The notes under the pieces were generated by a model. The model ran no database searches. It had not been told where the DNA came from and saw only the letters and a program-made list of their open reading frames with translations. From Elusimicrobiales bacterium (lineage in GTDB: Bacteria; Elusimicrobiota; Elusimicrobia; Elusimicrobiales; Elusimicrobiaceae), in NCBI GenBank assembly GCA_041651175.1, contig JBAZJT010000016.1, forward strand, positions 1-51,644: 51,644 nucleotides of DNA, given 5' to 3'. Every line of letters starts with the position of its first letter. The stretch's first letter is position 1. A program made the translations under genes and the position numbers. This document shows, piece by piece, positions 17,288 through 26,020 of the stretch.

Positions 17288-17599
17288 TCAGGAGATTTTA
17301 ATCTCTTTGATTTCCAGTTCGGTAAGGTCCTGCCGGTGGCCTCTCATTTTTTCGTAAGCCTTCTTGGGACGCTTTCTGAAAACCAGTATTTTGGGGCTTC
17401 TCAGATGCCTTGACACTTTGGCGATAACCGTCGCCTTGGGGAGGGCAGAGGGGTTTACCGCGGCGCCGTCGCCGGAAGCGGACCAGATGGCGTTGATTTT
17501 AACCTCGTCGCCCTGTTTGGCCTCAAGCTTCTCTACGGTGACTTTCTCGCCGGGCGTAACCCAGTACTGCTTCCCGCCGGTTTGTATGATTGCGTACAT
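17288..17599 (-). CDS. rplU: 50S ribosomal protein L21
   Basis: A 103-residue L21 that binds 23S rRNA. It begins MYAIIQTGGKQYWV and ends with the basic FRKRPKKAYEKMRGHRQ region typical of the family. It is the first gene of rplU-rpmA-obg. An extended -10-like TGCTAGGAT (17608-17616, minus strand) lies 8 nt upstream of the ATG; its AGGA could equally serve as a ribosome-binding site. Confidence 0.95.
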   Translation of the reverse strand: MYAIIQTGGKQYWVTPGEKVTVEKLEAKQGDEVKINAIWSASGDGAAVNPSALPKATVIAKVSRHLRSPKILVFRKRPKKAYEKMRGHRQDLTELEIKEIKIS

Positions 17600-17646
17600 A
17601 ATAGTTTATCCTAGCAAAATTGCCGCAGTGGATTCAAACCCTACCC

Positions 17647-17676
17647 GCCCGCGCCGGTCCGAAGGCCGGCGCGGGC
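17647..17676 (-). terminator. Hairpin downstream of serA
   Basis: Perfect 11-bp GC arms (17647-17657 and 17666-17676) with an 8-nt loop lie 11 bp beyond the serA stop. There is no clear T-run on either strand, so it may be a weak or Rho-assisted terminator, or simply an mRNA-stabilising end, between serC-serA and rplU. Confidence 0.5.
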
Positions 17677-17687
17677 GGCTTTGCGGG

Positions 17688-18635
17688 TCAGACCTTGTCG
17701 CCGTTTACGGCGTGGGTTTTCTTGCCGGCAAGCAGGTAATCGGCTATCTGCTCGGCGGCCTGGCGAGCCACCGTTATCTGCGCGTCTTTCGTGGAGGCGG
17801 CGATATGCGGCGTGGCGATGACATTTTCCATGCCGAAAAATATATGCTCCGTCGCCGGCTCTTTGACGAAAACGTCGCAGGCAAGGCCCGCTATCTGGCC
17901 GCTTTGCAGGGCCTCTTTTACGTCGGCCTCCACCATAACGCCGCCGCGCGCGCAGTTGATTATGCGCACGCCCTTTTTCATCTTGGAGATGGCTTCCTTA
18001 TTAAGCATCCCTTTGGTGGCATCCCTTATAACCACATGGTAAGTGATGAAGTCCGATTTTTTGTAAAGCTCGTCCAGCGGAACCATGGTTACGCCCAACT
18101 CGCGGGCGCGCTCTGCCGTCATGGCCGGGTCATAGACCAGGACAGTCATCCTCAGGCCCCTGGCCCTGTCTGCCACCACGGCGCCGATATTACCGCAGCC
18201 GATTATGCCCAGCGTCTTGCCGGTAAGCTCCACGCCCTCGTATTTTTTCTTTTCCCACTTGCCGGCGTGGGTGGAGGCGTTGGCCTGCGGGATATGCCGG
18301 GCCAGCGCCATCATCATGGCCACGGCATGTTCGGCGGTGGAGACGGTGTTTCCGTAGGGCGTGTTCATCACCACCACTTTTTTGCCGGTGCAGGCGTTGA
18401 CGTCTATGTTGTCAACGCCGCTGCCCGCGCGGGCCACAGCCTTGAGCTTGGCTGCGGCGGCGATAATGTCGCCGGTGAGCGTGGTGGCGGAGCGGACTAT
18501 TATCCCGTCAAAATCCGCCACGCAGGATTTTAGCTGCTCCGGCGTCATGCCGGTTTTGACCACCGGCTCCAGCCCGCGCTCCTTAAGCACCTTCTCGCAA
18601 AGGGGATCGGCTTTGTCGGCTATAAGCACTTTCAT
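17688..18635 (-). CDS. serA: D-3-phosphoglycerate dehydrogenase, short form
   Basis: A 315-residue NAD-dependent 2-hydroxyacid dehydrogenase that makes 3-phosphohydroxypyruvate, the first step of serine synthesis. It shows the Rossmann motif GIIGCGNIG, the substrate-binding RAGSGVDNID, NCARGG and the catalytic His in TPHIAAST. It lacks the C-terminal ASB/ACT domains, so serine feedback of the E. coli type is not expected. The start at 18635 gives a 4-nt ATGA overlap with serC and the canonical N-terminus MKVLIADKAD; the much longer open frame upstream is a shadow of serC. Confidence 0.92.
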   Translation of the reverse strand: MKVLIADKADPLCEKVLKERGLEPVVKTGMTPEQLKSCVADFDGIIVRSATTLTGDIIAAAAKLKAVARAGSGVDNIDVNACTGKKVVVMNTPYGNTVSTAEHAVAMMMALARHIPQANASTHAGKWEKKKYEGVELTGKTLGIIGCGNIGAVVADRARGLRMTVLVYDPAMTAERARELGVTMVPLDELYKKSDFITYHVVIRDATKGMLNKEAISKMKKGVRIINCARGGVMVEADVKEALQSGQIAGLACDVFVKEPATEHIFFGMENVIATPHIAASTKDAQITVARQAAEQIADYLLAGKKTHAVNGDKV

Positions 18636-19810
18636 TTCACGGCCTCCGTCTGATAGGTTTTGGCGACTTCGCTGTGCGCCCAGTCCAGCCATTTGGTGAG
18701 AATTTCCACGTCGGAAGCTTCCACCGTCGCGCCGCACCAGATGCGGATTCCCACCGGCGCCTTGGCATAGGAGTTGATGTCGTGGGCCACGCCCTCTTTG
18801 TCCAGCATGGCGGTTATTTTCTTGGCGGCCTTGGCCTTTTCCTCGTCGGGCAGGCGCTTGAACCAGTCCGCCGTGATTTTGAGACAGACGGAGGTGTTGG
18901 AGCGGGTCTCTTTCGTCTCGGCCAGGAAATCTATCCAGCCGCATTTGGCGGCCCAGTTTTCCAGCGCGCGCAGATTGGCGTTGGAACGCGCCGCCAGCGC
19001 CTTCATCCCGCCGATGGATTCGGCCCATTTAAGCGCGTCTATGGCGTCTTCCACGCAAAGCATGGACGGCGTGTTGACGGTGTTGTATTCCAGCTCGCCG
19101 GGCTTCAATTTGCCTTCCGCCGCCAGGCGGAAAATTTTCGGCAGCGGCCAGGAGACTTTAGGCTCGTTTTCCTCCATGCGCTTTACCGCGCGCGGGGAAA
19201 GGACGATGACGCCGTGCGCCGCCTCGCCGCCCAGCACCTTCTGCCACGAGAAGGTGATTACATCCAGCTTCGTGTAATCCATCTCCATCGCGAACACGCC
19301 GGAGGTGGCGTCGCAGATGACAATGCCCTCGCGGTCCGCCGGGATCCAGTTGAGGTCCGGCACCTTCACGCCGGAGGTGGTGCCGTTGAAGGTGAACACT
19401 ATATCGTGCTTCGGGTTGGCTTTTGAAAGGTCGGGCAGCCTGCCGTAGTCGGCCTTATACTCGCTTACGCCGGGCAGCTTTAGGTATTTCACCGCGTCGG
19501 TAATCCAGCCCTTGCTGAAGGATTCCCAGCCGAAAATATCCACGGGCCGCGGGCCCAGCATGGTCCACATGGCAAGCTCCACCGCGCCGGTGTCGGAGCC
19601 GGCCACCACGCCGATGCGGTAATCCGCCGGCAGGCCCAGCACGCGCTTCATGCGCTCGGACACCTCGGCCAGCCGGGCTTTGCCTTCCTTGGAGCGGTGC
19701 GACCGCCCTACCAGCGCGCCTTTAAGCGCGTCCGGCGTCCAGCCCGGCCTTTTGGCGCAGGGGCCTGAAGAGAAGTTGGGGCACTTGGTCCTGACCGTCG
19801 GTTTGTCCAT
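18632..19810 (-). CDS. serC: Phosphoserine aminotransferase
   Basis: A 392-residue PLP enzyme that converts 3-phosphohydroxypyruvate to phosphoserine. It is of the longer type seen in alphaproteobacteria and Methanosarcina rather than the E. coli type (GPCAKRPGW near the N-terminus). The PLP lysine lies in TFSWQKVLGGE, and CDATSGVFA holds the PLP-binding Asp. AAGGAGA lies about 4 nt before the ATG. It is the first gene of serC-serA; no serB is in the window. Confidence 0.93.
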   Translation of the reverse strand: MDKPTVRTKCPNFSSGPCAKRPGWTPDALKGALVGRSHRSKEGKARLAEVSERMKRVLGLPADYRIGVVAGSDTGAVELAMWTMLGPRPVDIFGWESFSKGWITDAVKYLKLPGVSEYKADYGRLPDLSKANPKHDIVFTFNGTTSGVKVPDLNWIPADREGIVICDATSGVFAMEMDYTKLDVITFSWQKVLGGEAAHGVIVLSPRAVKRMEENEPKVSWPLPKIFRLAAEGKLKPGELEYNTVNTPSMLCVEDAIDALKWAESIGGMKALAARSNANLRALENWAAKCGWIDFLAETKETRSNTSVCLKITADWFKRLPDEEKAKAAKKITAMLDKEGVAHDINSYAKAPVGIRIWCGATVEASDVEILTKWLDWAHSEVAKTYQTEAVK

Positions 19811-19975
19811 AAGTTCTCCTTGGAGATATTATTCACCGGCAAACAGCCACGGCCCCGCCAGCGCCATGCGCCGGCGTCCGCCTGATTAAAATCTACCAAA
19901 TAATGCGCCTTGTGTGGAATTTCCCGGCCTCGGACGAAGCACATCTCCGTGGAAAACCCGAAAATTGCGCGCTGG

Positions 19976-21742
19976 TCAGTTTATTTTTATGTGAAGCTCG
20001 CGGAGCTGCTTTTCGTCCACCATGTTGGGCGCGCCGCTTAACGGGCAGGACGCGCTGGCGGTTTTGGGAAAGGCGATAACCTCGCGTATGGAGCTTTCGC
20101 CCCGCAGCAGCGCCACGACCCGGTCAAAGCCTATGCCGATTCCGCCGTGCGGCGGCGCGCCGTATTCCAGCGCCTCCAGCAGCATGCCGAAGCGGCGCGC
20201 GGCGTCCTCTTTGGAATACTTCATAAGCGACATGACCTTTTCCTGCACCTCGCGTTTGGTGTTGCGCACCGAGCCGGAGCCAAGCTCCGTGCCGTTTAGC
20301 ACCATATCGTACTGGTGCGAGCGGACATTGCCGGGGTCTGTCTCCAGCTTGCCGATGTCTTCTTCCAGCGGCGCGGTGAAGGGGTTGTGCGCGGCGTCGT
20401 AGCGGTTCTCTTCCGGCCTCCACTCAAGCAGCGGGAAATGCATCACCCACGCGAAAGCCCATTTGCACGACGGTATGGCGGAGAGCTTGGCGATAAGGAT
20501 TTTCCGCAGTTCGCCCATGAAAACGCAAAGCGCCGTAAAATCCGCCGGGGTTTTCTCCGGCAGCGCGGAGCCGATGAAAACCGCGTCGCCGGTTTTAACT
20601 CCCAGCGCGGTTCGGAGCGCGTCCATTTCCGCCTGCGAGAAGAATTTGACGGACGGCGACTCCGCGCCTTTTTCGGTGAATTTTATCCACACCAGGCCTT
20701 TTGCGCCGGCGGCTTTGACGGCTTCGGTGATTTTGTCCATCTCGGTGCGGGAAAGCGACGCGCCGCCCTCCGCTTTTATGGCGCGCACCGCGCCGCCGCC
20801 GGAGAGTATGGAGGAAAACACCTTAAACTCCGTCGCCTTGAAAACATGGGCGACGTCGGTTATCTCAAAACCGTGGCGCAGGTCCGGCTTGTCGGAGCCG
20901 TATTTCAGCATCGCCTCCGTATATTCCATCTGCCGGAACGGGATTTCTATTTCCTCGCCGGCGGAGGCGAAAATTTCCTTCATCAGACCTTCTGCCATGG
21001 CGAAAATATCGTCCTGGGACACAAAAGACATCTCAACATCTATCTGGGTATGCTCGGGCTGGCGGTCGGCGCGCAAATCCTCGTCGCGAAAGCAGCGGGC
21101 CAGCTGGAAGTACCTGTCAACGCCCGAGACCATCAGTATCTGCTTGAACATCTGGGGCGACTGGGGCAGCGCGTAAAACTCTCCCGCCGCAAGGCGCGAG
21201 GGCACCAGATAATCCCGCGCGCCCTCCGGGGTGGAGCGGGTGAGTATCGGCGTTTCCACTTCAATAAAGCGGTGTTTGTCAAAATAGCGGCGCGCGGCCT
21301 GCGCGGCTTTGTGCCGCGCCGCCAGGTTGGCCGCCATGCAGGGGCGGCGCAGGTCTATGTAGCGGTATTTGAGCCGCGTCTCCTCGGTAGCGGTGATGCG
21401 GTCGTCAACCTCAAAAGGCGGGGTTTTGGACGGGTTAAGAATTTCTATTTTCGCGGCGGAGACTTCCACCTCGCCGGTGGGGATGTTCTTGTTGGAGAGG
21501 CCCTCGGGCCGCAGCCGCACCGCGCCGGTTACGCGCAGGACGTATTCGCTGCGCACCGTATCCCCAACCCTGAACGCCTCGGCGTTTTCGGGCGCGGCGA
21601 CTATCTGTGTGATGCCGGTCCTGTCGCGCAAGTCAATGAACAGCACCCCGCCATGATTGCGGAAAGAATTCACCCAGCCGCAAAGCGACACCTCCCGGCC
21701 AACATCAAATTTGGTTATTTCCCCGCAATAATGCGTTCTCAT
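19976..21742 (-). CDS. aspS: Aspartyl-tRNA synthetase
   Basis: A 588-residue class II synthetase of bacterial type. An N-terminal OB-fold (anticodon binding, about 1-110) precedes motif 2 (FRDEDLRADRQPEHTQ), an inserted GAD domain (about 290-400) and motif 3 (GIGFDRVVALL). The ATG at 21742 overlaps the hisS stop by ATGA and gives the family N-terminus MRTHYCGEI; the longer frame runs into hisS. Whether it discriminates tRNA-Asp from tRNA-Asn cannot be decided by eye. The 165-bp spacer after it, up to serC, holds no recognisable gene. Confidence 0.95.
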   Translation of the reverse strand: MRTHYCGEITKFDVGREVSLCGWVNSFRNHGGVLFIDLRDRTGITQIVAAPENAEAFRVGDTVRSEYVLRVTGAVRLRPEGLSNKNIPTGEVEVSAAKIEILNPSKTPPFEVDDRITATEETRLKYRYIDLRRPCMAANLAARHKAAQAARRYFDKHRFIEVETPILTRSTPEGARDYLVPSRLAAGEFYALPQSPQMFKQILMVSGVDRYFQLARCFRDEDLRADRQPEHTQIDVEMSFVSQDDIFAMAEGLMKEIFASAGEEIEIPFRQMEYTEAMLKYGSDKPDLRHGFEITDVAHVFKATEFKVFSSILSGGGAVRAIKAEGGASLSRTEMDKITEAVKAAGAKGLVWIKFTEKGAESPSVKFFSQAEMDALRTALGVKTGDAVFIGSALPEKTPADFTALCVFMGELRKILIAKLSAIPSCKWAFAWVMHFPLLEWRPEENRYDAAHNPFTAPLEEDIGKLETDPGNVRSHQYDMVLNGTELGSGSVRNTKREVQEKVMSLMKYSKEDAARRFGMLLEALEYGAPPHGGIGIGFDRVVALLRGESSIREVIAFPKTASASCPLSGAPNMVDEKQLRELHIKIN

Positions 21743-22977
21743 GGCGTCTCCTTGGCAAGGTGTCTTGCAATATCCTGAAAGGGAATTTCCGCCTGCTCCC
21801 CGGTTTTGAGATTCTTGACGGCGGCGGATTGTTTTGCCAGCTCGTTGCCGCCTATTATGGCGGCGAATTTGGCGCCGCATTTGTCCGCCGCCTTGAGCTG
21901 CGCCTTCATGCTCTGCGCGAATGCCCCGCCGTCGGTTGAAATGCCCGCCTTGCGCAGTTCCGCCATCAATTTGAATGCGGCGGAATGGGCGGCTTCCTCC
22001 ATGCTGATTACAAAAACTTCCGGGCCGGGATATGCGGCTTCCGGCATAAGCGATACTGCCCGGTCCACGCCGAGGCCCCAGCCTACCGCCGCCGCCTCAG
22101 GCCCGCCCATTGAGCGGATGAGGGCGTCATACCTTCCGCCGCCGGCTATGGCGTCCTGCGCGCCCAGTCTTGCATTGCGGAATTCAAACACCGTGCGGCT
22201 GTAATAGTCCAGCCCGCGCACTATCGCGCGGTTGACCGCGAAAGGAATGCCGGTTTCCTTAAGAAAAAGCTGCACGGCGTCAAAGTGTTTCCCGCAATCC
22301 GGGCATAACTCCTGAACCGGCGCGTCTTTGAACAATGCGGGGCCGTCGGTTTTGCAGTCCAGCGCGCGCAGCGGGTTTTTCTCTATGCGCTTTTTGCAGT
22401 TTTCGCAAAGCGTCTCTTTGCGGGAATTGAGAAAAGCTATCAGTTTTTCGCGGTGCGCGGGACGGCATTGCGCGCAGCCGAGGCTGTTGATTTCCACGGA
22501 GAAATCGTTTATTCCCGCGCGGCGCAGAATATCGGACAGCAGGGCTATAATCTCCGCGTCCGCCGCCGGATGGGGATTGCCGATACACTCCGCGCCGATT
22601 TGCTCAAACTCCCGGTAGCGGCCCTGCTGCGGACGCTCGGCGCGGTACATATTGCCCATATAAAACAGCTTCTGCCTGGGCGACTGGGCGGACAGGTTCT
22701 GCTCTATATAGGCGCGCGCCACGCCCGGAGTACCCTCGGGACGGAGCGCCAGTTTGCGGCCGCCGGCGTCCTCAAAGGAATACATCTCCTTTTCCACTAT
22801 ATCAGTCGTCTCGCCGGTGGATTTGACGAAAAGCTCGCGCATCTCCACTGCGGGAACGCGGATTTCGCCGTAGCCGTATAGCGCGAAGACTTCGCGCGCT
22901 ATTTTTTCAAAATCCGCGAACCGCCGCGACTGCGGCGGCAGAATGTCCCTGAAACCGCGCACCGATTGTATAGTCAT
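21739..22977 (-). CDS. hisS: Histidyl-tRNA synthetase
   Basis: A 412-residue class II synthetase. It starts MTIQSVRGFRDILPP as the family does, followed by LALRPEGTPGVAR (motif 2 region), the HisA-type motif AIVRGLDYYSRTVFEF and GWGLGVDR (motif 3), then the anticodon-binding domain. Four Cys in two CxxC pairs (about residues 180-205) suggest a structural zinc site in the insertion. It overlaps both neighbours by ATGA: the Crp/Fnr gene upstream and aspS downstream. Confidence 0.95.
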   Translation of the reverse strand: MTIQSVRGFRDILPPQSRRFADFEKIAREVFALYGYGEIRVPAVEMRELFVKSTGETTDIVEKEMYSFEDAGGRKLALRPEGTPGVARAYIEQNLSAQSPRQKLFYMGNMYRAERPQQGRYREFEQIGAECIGNPHPAADAEIIALLSDILRRAGINDFSVEINSLGCAQCRPAHREKLIAFLNSRKETLCENCKKRIEKNPLRALDCKTDGPALFKDAPVQELCPDCGKHFDAVQLFLKETGIPFAVNRAIVRGLDYYSRTVFEFRNARLGAQDAIAGGGRYDALIRSMGGPEAAAVGWGLGVDRAVSLMPEAAYPGPEVFVISMEEAAHSAAFKLMAELRKAGISTDGGAFAQSMKAQLKAADKCGAKFAAIIGGNELAKQSAAVKNLKTGEQAEIPFQDIARHLAKETP

Positions 22978-23645
22978 TTTTTTTGAGGCGATATGGCCCT
23001 GAGCCGCGCCACATCCAGCACAGCGATTTTGCCGGCGCGGTAATCTATCATTTTCGCGCGCTTTAGCGCGGAGACCGCGCGGGAGACCGGCTCCCTGGTC
23101 GCGCCGATGTACTGGGCAAGCTGGGAGATGTTGATGTCTATTTCCGCGGGAACGGGAGAGAATTTGCGCTCCCCCCGCAATTTCACTATCGCGCCCGCCA
23201 GCCGGCCTATCATATTGTGGAACAGCAGCCCCTCTATCTCGTCGTCGGCTTTGTGCAGCCGCTCGCACAGTGTGCGCAGCAGGTTCAGAGTAAACGCATG
23301 GTCCGCGCGCAGCAGTTTTTTGAAATTGCCGCCGTTGATGACGCGCAACTCGCAATCCTCCTCCGCGCAGGCGGAGGCGGAGCGCACCTCCCCGCCCAGA
23401 AGCGCCATCTCGCCGAAAAAATCCCCGGCGCCCAGATAGGCCAGCGTCTTGGCACGCTCAGGCTGGACGCTGGTGAAGATTCTCACCCGCCCGGATTTGA
23501 CTATGAAGAAATTGTCGCCGGCCTCGTCCTTGGAGAAAATCATTTCGCCCTTGCGCCAGCGCGCGGTTCTGGCAAGGGCGAAGACGCGGTTGCGCTCCGC
23601 CGTTTTCAGGCTGCACAGGAAAGCGGTTTTCCTAATACCTGTCAT
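22974..23645 (-). CDS. Crp/Fnr-family transcription regulator
   Basis: A 223-residue regulator with an N-terminal cyclic-nucleotide-binding-type beta-barrel (about 15-125, with GDFFGEMALLGGEVRSASA) and a C-terminal winged helix (about 150-215, with ISQLAQYIGATREPVSRAVSALKR). The phosphate-binding cassette Gly-Glu and the Arg-Ser are kept, so it may bind a cyclic nucleotide. There is no N-terminal Cys cluster, so it is not an oxygen-sensing FNR. It leads an operon with hisS and aspS through ATGA overlaps, an unusual partnership for this family. Confidence 0.88.
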   Translation of the reverse strand: MTGIRKTAFLCSLKTAERNRVFALARTARWRKGEMIFSKDEAGDNFFIVKSGRVRIFTSVQPERAKTLAYLGAGDFFGEMALLGGEVRSASACAEEDCELRVINGGNFKKLLRADHAFTLNLLRTLCERLHKADDEIEGLLFHNMIGRLAGAIVKLRGERKFSPVPAEIDINISQLAQYIGATREPVSRAVSALKRAKMIDYRAGKIAVLDVARLRAISPQKK

Positions 23646-23653
23646 ATTTTCAG

Positions 23654-23662
23654 ATTATATCA
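23654..23662 (-). promoter_or_regulatory. Extended -10 promoter of the crp-hisS-aspS operon
   Basis: TGATATAAT on the minus strand is a perfect extended -10 that ends 8 nt before the ATG at 23645. No Shine-Dalgarno lies between, so the message is probably leaderless. Confidence 0.6.
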
Positions 23663-23807
23663 TTTACCGGCGGGACACCGCGCGGTCCGCCAGCCGGGTG
23701 GGCAGCGGCACGCGGAAACCCTGCGCGCAGCCCGTCGGCAGATTTCAGCCGCGCGGTTTTCGGATTTTCATTTCCAAATATTGTACCATAGGGAAAAGAG
23801 AGGTTTT

Positions 23808-24875
23808 ATGCCGGAAGAGAAAAAGAAAATCAAATTCGGCGTCGTCGGCGCCGGCAAAATAGGCACCTATCATGTCCGCACCCTGTCTAAAATGCCGGAC
23901 GTGGAGCTGGTGGGCGTATGTGATTCCGATTCAATGCGCGCGCAATCGCTGGCGTGGAAGCATAACTGCGTAGCCTACACCAATCAGGACGATTTGCTCT
24001 CCCAGGTTGAGGCCATAGTAATCGCCGTGCCGACCGAGCATCACAAGCAGGTGGGTATGGCCGCGCTTAACAGGGGCATTCACTGCCTGGTGGAAAAGCC
24101 CATAGCCTCCAGCATGGACGAGGCGCGCGAGCTGCTCAAGGCCTCCGAGTCAAAGGACGTCGTCTTCCAGGTGGGCCATTCGGAGCGGTTCAACCCGGCT
24201 GTTACGGAAGCGTTCAAGCATATCAAAAGCCCGCGTTTTATAGTCATAGAGCGCGCCGGCCCTTACGACCCGCGCATGTCCGCCATAGGCGTAATACTGG
24301 ATTTGATGATTCACGATATAGACCTGCTGCTTACGCTTATGGATTCTCCGATAATGAGCTTCGAGGCGGTGGGAGCCAGCATTTTTTCCAAACACGAAGA
24401 CATCGCCAATGTCAGAATGCGCTTCAAAAACGGCTGCATAGCCGATGTAACCGCCAGCCGCGCCTCCATGGAGCGGGCGCGCTATATGCGCGTCTATCAG
24501 GAAAGCGCCTATGTTTCCGTGGATTTCATGAACGCGCGCGTCAAACTCTACAAGAAGAAAAATCCGGTGGTAGCTTCGCTCAAGGATGTGGACGTTATAT
24601 ATCCTCCCGTGGCCAAACAGCAACCCATCGCGGCGGAGATAACCCATTTCATAGACTGCATCAACCACATGAAAATCCCCTGGCCATCGGGAGAGCGCGG
24701 CAGCCGCGCGCTCCATTACGCGCTGGAATTCACCGAACGGCTGGCCCGCTACGAGCTTAACCGCGCCGCAAACCCGGAGCCGCAGGGCCCTGTGCAGGTG
24801 GCCTCCGACATCGGCAAGGCCGCCCAGGTGGCCATCAGCGAGGCGCTGGGCACCATAGGGCTGGACAAGAGCTGA
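23808..24875 (+). CDS. Gfo/Idh/MocA-family oxidoreductase, possible UDP-GlcNAc 3-dehydrogenase (GnnA-like)
   Basis: A 355-residue NAD(P)-dependent sugar oxidoreductase: a Rossmann fold (FGVVGAGKIGTYH, residues 9-21), the EKP motif in HCLVEKPIASS with its catalytic Lys, and a C-terminal alpha/beta domain (LDLMIHDIDLLL). It is fused by TGATG to lpxB and lies two genes before msbA, so a role in lipid A sugar chemistry is likely. GnnA, which oxidises the 3-position of UDP-GlcNAc for amide-linked lipid A, belongs to this family and is encoded beside lpx genes elsewhere. Its aminotransferase partner GnnB is not in the window, so the assignment is tentative. GAGAGG lies 6 nt before the start. Confidence 0.8.
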   Translation: MPEEKKKIKFGVVGAGKIGTYHVRTLSKMPDVELVGVCDSDSMRAQSLAWKHNCVAYTNQDDLLSQVEAIVIAVPTEHHKQVGMAALNRGIHCLVEKPIASSMDEARELLKASESKDVVFQVGHSERFNPAVTEAFKHIKSPRFIVIERAGPYDPRMSAIGVILDLMIHDIDLLLTLMDSPIMSFEAVGASIFSKHEDIANVRMRFKNGCIADVTASRASMERARYMRVYQESAYVSVDFMNARVKLYKKKNPVVASLKDVDVIYPPVAKQQPIAAEITHFIDCINHMKIPWPSGERGSRALHYALEFTERLARYELNRAANPEPQGPVQVASDIGKAAQVAISEALGTIGLDKS

Positions 24876-26020
24876 TGCCGGATATCATCCCCACAACCAA
24901 AAATATCCTGGTCGTCGCCGGCGACCCGTCCGGCGATTTGCACGGCGCCGCGCTTATCCGCGAGCTTAAGGCCAAAGACCCGCAGTTGCATGTCTCCTGC
25001 CTGGGCGGGCAGCGGATGCAGCAGGCGGCGGACCGGTTCATCTACAATCTGGTTGGCGTCGGCGCGGGAGGCTTTGCTGAGCCGCTGAAGCGGTTTTTCC
25101 TGTGGCTGAGGCTTATAAACCTGGCGCGCAAATTCCTCAACGAAAAGCGGCCCGCCTGCGTAATCGCCGTGGATTTCTACGGGTTCAACCACCAGTTGCT
25201 GGGGCTGGCGGCGCACCGGAAAATTCCCGTGTTTTACTATGTCTGCCCGCAGGTCTGGGCCAGCCGGCCAAAGCGCGCCGAGACCATAGCGCGGCTGGCG
25301 CGGCATGAGTTCGTCATTTTCCCGTTTGAGGAGAAAATTTACAGGGACCTCGGCGGCAAATGCGATTTTATCGGGCACCCGCTGCTGGATGTTGTTCCCC
25401 AGCCCAAAACCCCGCCGGAAAACCGCGGCGGCGTGGATTACAAATGGAAAATCGGCCTGCTGCCGGGCAGCCGCCCCTCCGAAGTCGCGCGGCTGATGCC
25501 GGTTTTCTGGAAGGCGTTTTTGATGATAAAGGAAGTGTTCCCGAACGCGGAGCCTTATATTTTCGCGGCGCGGGAGATTTCCGACAGGGATTTGCTGGCC
25601 CGCTGCGAAGGCGGCGCCAGGCCGGCCATAGTGCGGGAGGAGGATTATGCCATCCGCGCCGGCATGGATGCGGCGCTTGCCTCCTCCGGCACCGCCACTC
25701 TGGAAAACGCCATGCTGGGCCTGCCGATGGCGGTCGCCTATAAAATGCCGGCCTTCACCTACGCTGTGGCGCGGCGCGTCATCAATGTGAAATACATTTC
25801 CCTTCCCAATATCATAGCCGGCAAACAGCTCGTACGCGAGTATGTGCAGGACGCCGTCTCGCCGGAGGCGCTGTCCGGGCAGATAATGGGCCTTCTGCAA
25901 AACCCCGACAGGCTCAACGGCCTGCGAGCGGAACTGCTGGTCCTGCGCGGAAAGCTTGGCAGCCCCGGCGCGGCGCGCCGCGCGGCGGAAACAATTCTGG
26001 CGGAAACTTTCTCTCAATGA
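24875..26020 (+). CDS. lpxB: Lipid-A-disaccharide synthase
   Basis: A 381-residue GT19 enzyme that joins UDP-diacylglucosamine and lipid X at the inner face of the membrane. The diagnostic GDPSGDLHGA (residues 16-25), LGGQRMQ, YVCPQVWASRPKR and LPGSRPSEV are all visible. It overlaps the oxidoreductase stop by one base and the msbA start by ATGA. Its presence shows the organism makes a lipid A-bearing outer membrane. Confidence 0.94.
   Translation: MPDIIPTTKNILVVAGDPSGDLHGAALIRELKAKDPQLHVSCLGGQRMQQAADRFIYNLVGVGAGGFAEPLKRFFLWLRLINLARKFLNEKRPACVIAVDFYGFNHQLLGLAAHRKIPVFYYVCPQVWASRPKRAETIARLARHEFVIFPFEEKIYRDLGGKCDFIGHPLLDVVPQPKTPPENRGGVDYKWKIGLLPGSRPSEVARLMPVFWKAFLMIKEVFPNAEPYIFAAREISDRDLLARCEGGARPAIVREEDYAIRAGMDAALASSGTATLENAMLGLPMAVAYKMPAFTYAVARRVINVKYISLPNIIAGKQLVREYVQDAVSPEALSGQIMGLLQNPDRLNGLRAELLVLRGKLGSPGAARRAAETILAETFSQ

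Noticed and set aside
17625..17645. tRNA T-arm-like sequence on the minus strand (GGTTTGAATCC)
   Set aside because: The flanking bases do not form a T stem, and there is no acceptor or anticodon arm within 80 nt.
18636..19028. N-terminal extension of serA
   Set aside because: The Arg/Gly/Gln-rich extra 131 residues are an out-of-frame reading of serC; the ATGA start at 18635 gives the family N-terminus.
20315..21778. Long open frame on the plus strand opposite aspS
   Set aside because: High-GC shadow of aspS: no start signal, no recognisable motif, and the opposite strand is a certain gene.
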